Source of the DNA: CAZQFS01 sp964592755
GTDB lineage: Bacteria; Hydrothermota; Tepidihabitantia; Tepidihabitantales; Tepidihabitantaceae
Direction: 5' to 3'
Length of the DNA stretch: 8,576 nucleotides
Assembly (NCBI GenBank): GCA_964592755.1
Contig: CAZQFS010000124.1
Coordinates: 1 to 8,576, forward strand
Part shown: positions 1 through 6,900 of the stretch, one piece after another
Numbering within the stretch: the first letter of the stretch is position 1
Layout: each line of letters begins with the position of its first letter
The notes under the pieces: generated by a model
Told to the model about the DNA's origin: nothing
What the model saw: the letters and a program-made list of their open reading frames with translations, nothing else
Databases searched by the model: none
Made by a program: the position numbers and the translations under genes

Positions 1-181
1 GAGGCATGCCATCAACGAGACGATTGAGCAGCCCGGCATCAAACTGCTCCCTCAATACGATGTGCACCGGTAGGCGCTGGTCAGTCTGCGCGGTTGCCAG
101 GCGCTGTTCAAGCTCGGGCGTGATTGCCGCGTAGCTCACCGCGGCTGCCACGAGCAACACCATGAGCATTGCTCTTCTCAC
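1..181 (-). CDS. Secreted protein, N-terminal fragment (possible subtilase-type propeptide)
   Basis: Only the first 60 codons are in the window; the gene continues past the left edge. The preferred start is GTG at 181, because GGAGG lies 5 bases upstream and the product then opens with a classic signal peptide: MRR, a hydrophobic stretch MLMVLLVAAAV, and a likely cleavage after SYA. In-frame ATGs at 193 (with a GGAG 5 bases upstream) and 241 would only add residues before the signal peptide. The mature part reads ITPELEQRLATAQ, then LPVHIVLREQFDAGLL. A stretch of the form 'PV.IVL.EQFD' near the N-terminus is, from memory, typical of the propeptide-like region before S8 (subtilisin-like) or similar secreted peptidases in WOR-3-type genomes. 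No catalytic part is visible, so the family is a guess. The existence of an exported protein is much surer. It has its own promoter and lies 125 bases downstream of nadC on the same strand. Confidence 0.7.
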   Translation of the reverse strand, partial: MRRAMLMVLLVAAAVSYAAITPELEQRLATAQTDQRLPVHIVLREQFDAGLLNRLVDGMP

Positions 182-267
182 ACAGTCCTCCATATCAGCT
201 CCACGCGTGCTGGCATCCAGGCCGACTTCCAGACCGACCATCGTCCAGCCGGGTAGCTCAAGTCAGG

Positions 268-296
268 ATTCTATTCGGACGCGACGCGGAAGTCAA
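268..296 (-). promoter_or_regulatory. Sigma70-like promoter for the secreted protein gene
   Basis: Read on the minus strand, TTGACT (296-291) is followed after exactly 17 bases by TAGAAT (273-268). These match the -35 and -10 consensus at five of six positions each. A transcript starting near 262 would give a leader of about 80 bases before the GTG at 181. The site lies just after the nadC stop codon, so the downstream gene is probably transcribed separately. No intrinsic terminator for nadC is visible between them. Confidence 0.6.
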
Positions 297-306
297 ACCG
301 CGACGT

Positions 307-1203
307 TCAGCGCTTGTCCTGACGTCGGACGCCCGGTCTGATAACAGGCAGGAAGTCGAACGCGATGTCTGCCGCGGGAGCCGAATGTGTGAGCGCACCG
401 ACCGAGATGAAGTCAACTCCGGTCCGGGCGATGCTTCTGACCCGCTCCAGGGTCACGCCGCCTGAGGCCTCGGTGAGCGCCCTGCCCTGGCACAGGCGGA
501 CCGCAGCCGCAAGTTGCGCCAGGGTCATGTTGTCGAGCAGTATTCTCTTGACGCCCGAGCTCAGTGCGGTTCTGACCTGGGCCAGATTCTGCACTTCGAC
601 CTCAATCTCGAGCCTGGTCCGACCAAGGCTGCACCTGAGCGCTTCCGTAATTGAACCGACGGCAGCGATGTGGTTGTCTTTGATGAGCACCATGTCGTAG
701 AGCCCCATCCGGTGGTTGGCACCGCCACCGCAGCGGACGGCGTACTTCTCGAGCACGCGCCAGCCCGGCGTCGTCTTCCGGGTATCAAGGATGACCGCGC
801 CGGTTCCGCGCACCGCCTCGACGTAACGCCGGGTGAGGGTGGCAATGCCTGACAGTCGTTGCAGGAAGTTGAGAGCGGTACGCTCAGCCGCAAGGAGCGA
901 GCGGGCCCGACCGCTGACTTCGGCCAGGACCGCGCCCCGCCTGAATGCGGCACCGTCGCCGAGCCTGCTCTGGAAGCGGACCGTCCGGTCAACCGTGGCG
1001 AAGACCTGGCGGCAGACATCAATTCCTGAGAGCACTCCCGGGCCTCGCGCCACGACCCGCGCCATTGCGGTCTGATGAGGCGGAACCACAAGTCGCGACG
1101 TGACGTCGCCCGAGCCCAGGTCCTCGGCCAGTGCCTGCCGGACCAGTGTGCGGATGTGCTTGTCCTCGGGTACGACAGCGCGGAGACGACGCCGGATGCG
1201 CAA
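307..1203 (-). CDS. nadC: Nicotinate-nucleotide pyrophosphorylase (carboxylating), quinolinate phosphoribosyltransferase
   Basis: Converts quinolinate and PRPP to nicotinate mononucleotide, CO2 and pyrophosphate in de novo NAD synthesis, in the cytoplasm. With the TTG start the protein has 298 residues, the usual length for the family. Visible signatures: ALAEDLGSGDVTS near the start; ERTALNFLQRLSG at about 107-119; DTRKTTPG at 140-147; EKYAVRCGGGANHRMGLYD at 152-170; LIKDNHI at 173-179; EVEVQ at 201-205; LLDNM at 222-226; EASGGV at 245-250; and the phosphate-binding end ISVGALTHSAPAADIAFDF at 266-284. The substrate-binding Arg, Lys and His positions in these motifs all look intact. The start is uncertain. 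The frame is open back to an ATG at 1398, but that would overlap the response regulator gene by 182 bases and adds arginine-rich, non-homologous sequence. Between the regulator's stop and the conserved core the only common start is TTG at 1203, with a weak ribosome site. It is the last gene of the kinase-regulator operon. nadA and nadB are not nearby. Confidence 0.95.
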   Translation of the reverse strand: MRIRRRLRAVVPEDKHIRTLVRQALAEDLGSGDVTSRLVVPPHQTAMARVVARGPGVLSGIDVCRQVFATVDRTVRFQSRLGDGAAFRRGAVLAEVSGRARSLLAAERTALNFLQRLSGIATLTRRYVEAVRGTGAVILDTRKTTPGWRVLEKYAVRCGGGANHRMGLYDMVLIKDNHIAAVGSITEALRCSLGRTRLEIEVEVQNLAQVRTALSSGVKRILLDNMTLAQLAAAVRLCQGRALTEASGGVTLERVRSIARTGVDFISVGALTHSAPAADIAFDFLPVIRPGVRRQDKR

Positions 1204-1216
1204 CTGCCGGCTCGGG

Positions 1217-1639
1217 TCAGGCAGGTTTGACTTCCGGGGTGGCAGGCTGGGCCGCAGGCGCGGCCGGCGCCGGCTGCTTGGGCTGCAGCAGCTCGTCAAT
1301 CTTGGCCCGGAGTACTTCCGGCTCGAACGGTTTCGTAACGTACGCATCCGCGCCCATGTCCGCGCCCCGGCGCACGTCGTCGGGCGCCGAGCGGGCACTG
1401 AAGATGATTATCGGGGTCTCGGCCATGCCGCTCGACTTCAGCAGCCGACATACCGTATACCCGTCCATCTTCGGAATCATCAGGTCAAGGACGATCAGTT
1501 CGGGATGGAACGCCCGGGCCTTGGCCACGGCCGCGAAACCGTCGGCGGCGGTCTCGACGTGATGTCCCCATTGCTCGAGCCGGCCAGAAACGAGCTCGCG
1601 GAGATTGGCTTCGTCCTCAACCAGAAGAATCCGAGCCAT
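1217..1639 (-). CDS. Single-domain response regulator (CheY-like receiver)
   Basis: A 140-residue protein made of one receiver domain (about 1-120) plus a short Pro/Ala tail (about 119-140) ending PEVKPA. The full receiver signature is present: acidic pair E8-D9 in ILLVEDE, phosphoacceptor D52 in LIVLDLMIP, Ser81 in IIIFSARS at the switch Ser/Thr position, and K103 in VTKPF. There is no DNA-binding or enzymatic output domain, so it should act by binding another protein or as a phosphorelay intermediate. It starts at ATG 1639, five bases after the histidine kinase stop. Its ribosome site is probably the AAAGGAG inside the last kinase codons, which suggests translational coupling and points to that kinase as the cognate partner. 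The Pro/Ala tail may be a flexible linker or an interaction segment. The receiver assignment is secure; the downstream target cannot be read from the sequence. Confidence 0.95.
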   Translation of the reverse strand: MARILLVEDEANLRELVSGRLEQWGHHVETAADGFAAVAKARAFHPELIVLDLMIPKMDGYTVCRLLKSSGMAETPIIIFSARSAPDDVRRGADMGADAYVTKPFEPEVLRAKIDELLQPKQPAPAAPAAQPATPEVKPA

Positions 1640-1644
1640 CGTGC

Positions 1645-3105
1645 CTACGGGGTCTCCTTTATCGGCATGATGAAGCTGAAGCTCGCGCCTTCGCCGAGCT
1701 TGCTGTGCGCCCAGACCCGGCCGTGGTGAAGCTCAACAATCGAACGGACGATTGCCAGCCCGAGCCCGATGCCCGGGCCGTGCGGGTCAACCCGTTCGAA
1801 CTTGCCGAAGATGCGGTCGAGAAACTCGGCCGGAATGCCCGGCCCGGAATCGGATATCGTGACCTGGACGTAGCCGGTGTTGGTGAGCGTACCGCTGTGC
1901 GCGAGCAGGGGCGAGCTGGGGTCAACGAAACTGATGTCCACGCGAATCGTGCCTCCGACCGGCGAGTACTTCACCGCGTTGTCGAGCAGGTTGTTGAAGA
2001 CACGCAGCAGGCGGTCACGGTCTCCGAGAATCGGCGGGATGCGGGGCGGAATCGTACGTTCGATACTCAGGTTGCGCTTGTTGACCAGCAGCGACATGCT
2101 CTCGATTGCAGTCGAAAGCAGCTCGGCCAGGTCCACGCCGTCGAGCCGGAGCACGGTCTTGCCCGCCTCCATGCGCGAGACCTCAATCAGGTTGTCAATC
2201 ATCCGGTTGAGCCGGTCTATCTCCTCGCGGGCGATTGTCAGGTAGCGTCGCTGGCGTTCCTCAAGCCGCATTGCCGCGGTCTCGGAGAGCAGCGACATCG
2301 CCTCTTTGATGGCCGCGAGCGGCGTGCGCAGGTCGTGCGAGAGCATGGCGATGAAGTCGGTTCGGGCGCGTTCCGCCTGCTTCAGTGCCGACACGTCGCG
2401 GAGGAAGCAAAGCAGAATCGGCTTGCCGTCGGACTTTGTCGGCACAATCCGCAGCTCGCACTCGATTTCGTGGCCGGTGCGATTAACAAGGCGAACCTCG
2501 TGGTGCACCGGCATCAGCACGTTACCCGGCTCCGCGACAATCTGGGCAATGTTCTTCCTGTCCTTGGCCGAGATGAGCCGGTCCAGACCCAGTCGCGCAA
2601 CCTGGGACGAGGTATACCCGGCCAATTCCTCAAAGCGACGATTGACGTAGGAAATGTGGCCCTTCTCGATGATGCAGATGCCGTCCACCGAGTTCTCCAT
2701 GACCTCGCGGCTCGTGGCGTCGGCCACGCTTGCGCCGTTGCGGGAAACGACCGCACGCGTCGCCGTGCCGATGAACCAGGAAGATTCACCGGCCTTGCGG
2801 CGGGTCATGGCAACGCTGACGGGGATGTGTTCGTTGTTCCGTCCCACGACGAATGAATCGCCCAGACCGCGCATCTCGGCATCAAGCTTCGTGCGGGTCA
2901 GCCGAGCAACTTCACCCGCCGGGAAGAGCTCACGCCAGCTCTTGCCGACGAGCATGTCGGCATTCTCGAATCCGGCGATTTTCGCGAGCGACCGGTTGGC
3001 GAAGACAATCCGGCCGTTACCGTCTGCGACCCAGACACCCTCCTGGAGGTCGTTCAGGAACTCGCGACCGCCCACAAGGGAATCAAGGCTCATCTTTTCA
3101 GCCAC
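1645..3105 (-). CDS. Soluble PAS-PAS sensor histidine kinase
   Basis: A 486-residue sensor kinase that autophosphorylates on His and should pass phosphate to D52 of the adjacent regulator. Domains in order: PAS 1 (about 12-118, with GVWVADGNGRIVFANRSLAKIAGF); PAS 2 (about 132-243, with GICIIEKGHISYVNRRFEELAGY); a HisKA dimerisation domain (about 247-312) with the H-box FIAMLSHDLRTPL, phosphoacceptor H257; and a HATPase_c domain (about 360-484). The ATP-binding boxes are complete: N-box NNLLDNAVKYSP (N372, N376), G1 DSGPGIP (D419), F-box FLDRIFGKFERVD, and G2 GPGIGLGLAIV at 443-453. No transmembrane segment or signal peptide is seen, so the signal is probably cytoplasmic. The PAS ligand is unknown. 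The start is GTG at 3105, supported by AGGAG eight bases upstream; the in-frame ATG at 3093 is too far from that site. It is the first gene of the operon with the response regulator and nadC. Confidence 0.95.
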   Translation of the reverse strand: MAEKMSLDSLVGGREFLNDLQEGVWVADGNGRIVFANRSLAKIAGFENADMLVGKSWRELFPAGEVARLTRTKLDAEMRGLGDSFVVGRNNEHIPVSVAMTRRKAGESSWFIGTATRAVVSRNGASVADATSREVMENSVDGICIIEKGHISYVNRRFEELAGYTSSQVARLGLDRLISAKDRKNIAQIVAEPGNVLMPVHHEVRLVNRTGHEIECELRIVPTKSDGKPILLCFLRDVSALKQAERARTDFIAMLSHDLRTPLAAIKEAMSLLSETAAMRLEERQRRYLTIAREEIDRLNRMIDNLIEVSRMEAGKTVLRLDGVDLAELLSTAIESMSLLVNKRNLSIERTIPPRIPPILGDRDRLLRVFNNLLDNAVKYSPVGGTIRVDISFVDPSSPLLAHSGTLTNTGYVQVTISDSGPGIPAEFLDRIFGKFERVDPHGPGIGLGLAIVRSIVELHHGRVWAHSKLGEGASFSFIMPIKETP

Positions 3106-3113
3106 TTATGCGT

Positions 3114-3118
3114 CTCCT
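3114..3118 (-). promoter_or_regulatory. Ribosome binding site deciding the GTG start of the kinase
   Basis: AGGAG on the minus strand (3118-3114) lies eight bases before GTG 3105 and about 20 before the alternative ATG 3093. The spacing favours the GTG. Confidence 0.6.
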
Positions 3119-3139
3119 GGTAGCTTTTGCGGGTACAAA

Positions 3140-3161
3140 GCGCGACCCAATGGTGTCGCGC
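3140..3161 (-). promoter_or_regulatory. GC-rich hairpin in the histidine kinase leader
   Basis: A perfect 7-bp inverted repeat, GCGCGAC and GTCGCGC, around an 8-base loop. It falls between the predicted transcription start (about 3196) and the kinase ribosome site, and on the minus strand is followed by CGC-free TTTG rather than a true U-tract. It could modulate translation or act as a weak attenuator, or it could be a DNA operator. It does not look like a full intrinsic terminator. Confidence 0.4.
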
Positions 3162-3202
3162 TGCCCTGTAACTGAGGACAGAGAGACTGCCACTAACACC
3201 CA

Positions 3203-3230
3203 AGTCTAGCCGCATTCGCCCGCAAGTCAA
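3203..3230 (-). promoter_or_regulatory. Sigma70-like promoter for the kinase-regulator-nadC operon
   Basis: On the minus strand TTGACT (3230-3225) is followed after 16 bases by TAGACT (3208-3203), matching the consensus at five and four of six positions. The expected transcript start near 3196 leaves a leader of about 90 bases before GTG 3105. The -35 hexamer is identical to that of the promoter at 268-296. Confidence 0.5.
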
Positions 3231-3624
3231 CCGCGTGCTACTGCTCTGGTCCCGACTCATTCAGGTGCGAATCTGGTGGGGTCGGGTCACGAGCGCGTGT
3301 TCACGCCTTGAGAACCGGTCCTCAGAAGACCGCAAGAGCAGGTCGGGCGCTCCGGAAGTCAGCGGCAGTCAGGCATCTTGGAGGAAGAATTGTCAAGGCC
3401 CTAGAAACAGGAGCTGGTCGGACACGGCGGGAAGCGACGTGGTCAGCAACTGCTCGCGCACTCCGGCTGACTCTGTGACGAACCCGGAAGCGAACCGCAG
3501 GACTTGCTCTGTGACAAGCAAGACGAAGAGCACCAGCGCAAAGGCCCGGCAAGACCAGAGGCCACACACCAGACCACGCCACGATGATAAGAGTCTGTCA
3601 GACATCCAGGAAAGCGATTCCGGT

Positions 3625-3674
3625 CAGGGTTTGGGGAACTGTTACCCCGGCGGGGTTCGAGATTCCGTACCCTG
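3625..3674. repeat. Nested inverted repeats with potential three-way-junction fold
   Basis: Outer arms CAGGGT (3625-3630) and ACCCTG (3669-3674) pair perfectly. Between them lie GGGG/CCCC (3633-3636 and 3645-3648, 8-base loop) and CGGGG/TTCCG (3651-3655 and 3663-3667, with two G-U pairs if RNA) around a 7-base loop TTCGAGA. A competing hairpin, ACCCC with GGGGT (3644-3656), is also possible. The last arm resembles a tRNA T-arm, but no full tRNA fits here. The function is unknown. Confidence 0.35.
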
Positions 3675-3726
3675 CGCCTAACGTCTTGCATCACAAGAAG
3701 ATATGCTGAGAGACAGGCCCGACCGT

Positions 3727-3748
3727 TTGTATCCTTTATTGGATACAA
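3727..3748. repeat. AT-rich palindrome, possible operator or hairpin
   Basis: TTGTATCC (3727-3734) and GGATACAA (3741-3748) form a perfect 8-bp inverted repeat around TTTATT. It stands out because it is AT-rich in a GC-rich region. Neither strand has a T-tract after it, so it is not an intrinsic terminator. Its size and symmetry fit a dimeric repressor site. It lies about 125 bases upstream of the -35 box of the large gene. Confidence 0.4.
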
Positions 3749-3792
3749 GCAAAGGTCTGACCGGCCGTGCCTGCTGTTGGCTTCGGGTATGG

Positions 3793-3841
3793 GGTGGACT
3801 CCAGGTGCGGCAATGCGGAAGCACGCTTCGTTCCGTCCACC
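3793..3841. repeat. Inverted repeat upstream of the large gene's promoter
   Basis: GGTGGAC (3793-3799) pairs with GTCCACC (3835-3841). Inside, CGGAA (3816-3820) pairs with TTCCG (3831-3835, sharing one base with the outer arm), or alternatively GAAGC with GCTTC (3818-3822 and 3825-3829). It lies about 30 bases before the predicted -35 box, so it may be a binding site or part of a structured RNA. The sequence does not decide which. Confidence 0.3.
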
Positions 3842-3873
3842 TGCCATTTCCCATTGGGGGAGGGCCGCAGGTA

Positions 3874-3902
3874 TTGACCACCCGGCCAGAATGTGGCATA
3901 GT
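3874..3902 (+). promoter_or_regulatory. Sigma70-like promoter with extended -10, for the large secreted protein
   Basis: TTGACC (3874-3879) is followed after 17 bases by CATAGT (3897-3902). A TG at 3894-3895 sits in the extended -10 position (TGGCATAGT). A start near 3909 would leave a very short leader of about 11 bases before GTG 3920, barely including the weak GAGAG ribosome site. An alternative -10, TAGTCT at 3899-3904, would need a 19-base spacer. Confidence 0.45.
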
Positions 3903-3919
3903 CTGCACGAGAGAAACCC

Positions 3920-6900
3920 GTGCGACGCATCGTCATGCTGGTCTCGGTCCTCATAACGGCCGGGCAGGTCCTGGCCGGGTGGCTGCCCATCGACACGATT
4001 ACCAACCGGTCAGGAGAGCACGACCTGACCTGCGAGAACAACGCCCGCGCAGTCGTCTCGGACTCGGCCGGCAACGTCCACGTCGTCTGGCGCGGCAGCG
4101 TCGGCAGCACGGCGCAGTTGTGGTACTCGCGCTTTGACGCGGCGTCCGGGCAGTGGTCGGATGACACGGTGTTGTTCCCTGACCCACGCGGCACCATGGA
4201 CCCGGTCCTGGCGCTGGACTCAGCCGGCGACCTGCTGGTGGCAAGGTTCCTGCGGGCTATACGCATGCTGAAGCTCTTTCGCCGGGTCGGCTCATCTGGT
4301 CAGTGGCTGGAGGTTGACAGCCTGGTCTGCGGCGTCAGCGAGAGCCTGCTCTCGATGTCGGCTGACCGGCTGGGCAAGGTGCATTTTGTCTGGCAGTACC
4401 GACCACAGACTCGCTACCAGATACGCTACGTTCAGCACGACGGCGCAAGGTGGCTTGCCGACACGTCGTTCGCTCAGACCGATATCAACCTGACACAGCC
4501 TGCCGTCGCCGCTGGCCCGGACGGCGACGTGATGGTTGCGTGGCGCCAGTCGACGGCACCGGCGTGCATCGTGGCAAAGGCCCGGCGCCTCGGAGTCTGG
4601 CAGCGTACCGACACGCTGTACAACCGCGCCGAAGGGAGCAGCCCTTGCGTCGCGTGGGGTCCGAACGGCTCCGTTCATGTGGTCTGGGTGGGCGGCTCGC
4701 CCGCAACCGGGCAGTGGGTCGTGCATCGCGAGTCGACCGAGGCGGGCTGGGGTGAAACGACCCGCGTGGCTTCGCGCTACCTTTCGCGGCTGTCGCCAAG
4801 CGTGACGGCTGACGAAGAAGGGAATGTCGGTGTAGCCTGGTCGGGAGATGACCCGGAGTCGCGCCAGCGCCAGGTATATCACCGCTGTCGGACACGTGCC
4901 GGGACATGGAGAGCGGATACGGTCGTGTCGTCAGGCGTCCGGGACAAGGGGCGCGTGTCCCTGGCCGCCTGCGCGGGGAGGGTGCAGATAGTCTGGACCG
5001 AGGACCCTTATGGCTCGGCGCCGGCGGTTCGCCTCCGCCGCTACGAGCGGGTGCACGATGTCGGCGTGCTGAGAATCGAGTGTCCGGTCGGCGTCGTTGA
5101 TTCCGGTTCGCATTTCCGGCCGGCGGCCTGGCTGCGCAACTGGGGCGACTACGTCGAATCACGAGTCTCAGCGTGGTTCAGAGTAGACAGTGTTGTGAGT
5201 GTGCGGGTCGCGGACTCTCTGGCGCCGGGCGATTCCGTCCGAGTTGAATTTGACACGCTACTGGCGGCGCGACGCGGATGGAACGGTGTCCGCTGTTCCG
5301 CATACGTAGCCGGGGACCACAATGCCTCTAATGACGTGCTGCGTGATTCGTTCTTCGTTCGGGTCTGCGATGTGGGGGCCGACAGCGTTATAGAGCCCGC
5401 TGGGGCTATGCCGCGCGGCACAATCAGACCCACGGTCGCACTGCGCAACCATGGTAACGTGGCGGTTCTTCTGTGGTGTCGTCTTCTGGTCACGCGCGAT
5501 GGAATGCGAGTTCACCACGATTCGGCTTCCGTCGTACTGCCGGCTGAGTCGGCGGGGGTCGCTGCCTTCGCGCCCTGGCTCGGCGATACCGGCATGTACA
5601 CGGCACGCTGTTCCGTGGCCTGCCCGGGTGACATGCATCCGGATAACGACACGGCCTCTTCTCGGTTTGAGCTATACTGGGTTGACGCGAGCGTTGAGTC
5701 GCTGCTGGCGCCGCGCGATACCGTGGACTCCGGGGCCATGGTCGTTCCCGCGGTCATGGTCCGCAACCAGGGTAGTCGGGCTGCGGACATGCGCGTCTGG
5801 CTGCGCGTGGCGAGCTACGTCGATTCGCTCCAACTGGCGAGCATTGCACCGGGCGCCGACACGCTGGTCCGGTTCGCGGGGTGGTCGGCAGAGGCACTCG
5901 GGTGGAGCACGGTGAGATGTTCGGTCTTCACCGTCGGGGACATGCAGGCGGAAAACGACATCCGAGCCGGGAGCGTATTCGTTCGCCTCGTGGACGTGAG
6001 CGCCGATTCGGTGCTGATGCCGGACTCGGTGGTACGGACCGATTCGGTCCAGCCCATGTTCCGAGTGCGAAACCGGGGGAACAGTCCGGTCCAGATGATG
6101 GCGTGGTTCTCCATCACCGGTGAGGCACAAGTCTACTCCGACTCAGTGAGCATTGCTCTACGCGCCGGGCAGGATACGCTGCTCGGTTTCGCTGCATGGG
6201 CTACGACCCTGGGCCGGTTCAGCTACTGCTGTTCGGTTGCAGCGGAAGGAGACCGGCATCCTGAGAACAACGTACGACGCCGTCCTTTCCGCGTGGTCAG
6301 GACCGACGTCGGCGTGGCGGGCATCAGTTGGCCGGCAGGAGTCGTGGATTCTGGTCACGCGGGCCGGCCGCAGGCCGCGGTCGTGAATCTCGGCAGTGAC
6401 CCGGAGACCTTCCGTGTCCGGTTTCTAATCGGCACTCTCTACCAGGACACGGTCGATGTCTTCTCGCTGACACCGGGCGAGACACTGGAGGTCGCGTTCG
6501 ATTCCTGCTCTCTGCTCGTGCGGGGCGGTCACATCACCTCCTGCTCTACGCTGGTCGCGGGCGACCGCAATCCGGCGAATGACTGCCGGCAGGAGTCGGT
6601 CTTTGTTCGGGTGGTTGACGCCGGTACGGTGCGCGTTCTCGCTCCGCTTGAGGTCATCGGTCGGGGTTGGGTGCAGCCCGCGGCCGAGGTGGCCAACCAC
6701 GGCAACGTGGTCGGGAATGTTGCGGTCTGGTTTGACATCCGCACCCGCGACTCGACGGTATACGCTGACTCTCAGGTGGTCCGGCTTGAATCGGGAGAGA
6801 CCAGGACGGTCGAGTTCCGCGCGTGGGAGGCGACCGGCGGTGAGTACGCTGACCGCTGCTGGGTCGTGCTCGAGGGTGACATGCGGCACGAGAATGACAC

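Larger units (their letters stand above)
3231..3873. other. Divergent intergenic region without a convincing gene
   Basis: About 640 bases between the leftward kinase promoter and the rightward promoter of the large gene. Open frames exist on both strands, for example 3235-3681 plus, and 3393-3605 and 3443-3847 minus. None combines a good ribosome site, a recognisable domain and ordinary codon use. Only the 70-codon minus frame 3393-3605 has a hydrophobic segment, AFALVLFVLLV, and even that start lacks a ribosome site. The right half (3625-3841) contains several inverted repeats, listed separately. No insertion-sequence ends, tRNA or rRNA were recognised. Confidence 0.5.

Noticed and set aside
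1204..1398. Longer nadC starting at ATG 1398
   Set aside because: It would overlap the response regulator by 182 bases, and the added residues are Arg/Ser/Pro-rich with no match to NadC N-termini.
1705..2856. Long plus-strand open frame of 383 codons opposite the kinase
   Set aside because: It mirrors the kinase gene, which has complete kinase motifs; its translation has no recognisable domain and is typical of an antisense frame in GC-rich DNA.
3602..3678. tRNA gene suggested by the T-arm-like CGGGG-TTCGAGA-TTCCG
   Set aside because: The conserved C after the loop is missing, no 7-bp acceptor stem is found at tRNA distance (the matching CAGGGT is only 50 bases away), and no D or anticodon arm fits.
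3235..3681. 148-codon plus-strand frame in the intergenic region
   Set aside because: No ribosome site, low-complexity Ser/Arg/Lys-rich translation without a domain, and it would overlap the kinase promoter side and the inverted repeats.
3676..3780. Integron attC site suggested by GCCTAAC at 3676-3682
   Set aside because: No matching GTTAGGC lies at a suitable distance (only GTTGGC near 3775), and no integrase or cassette genes are present.
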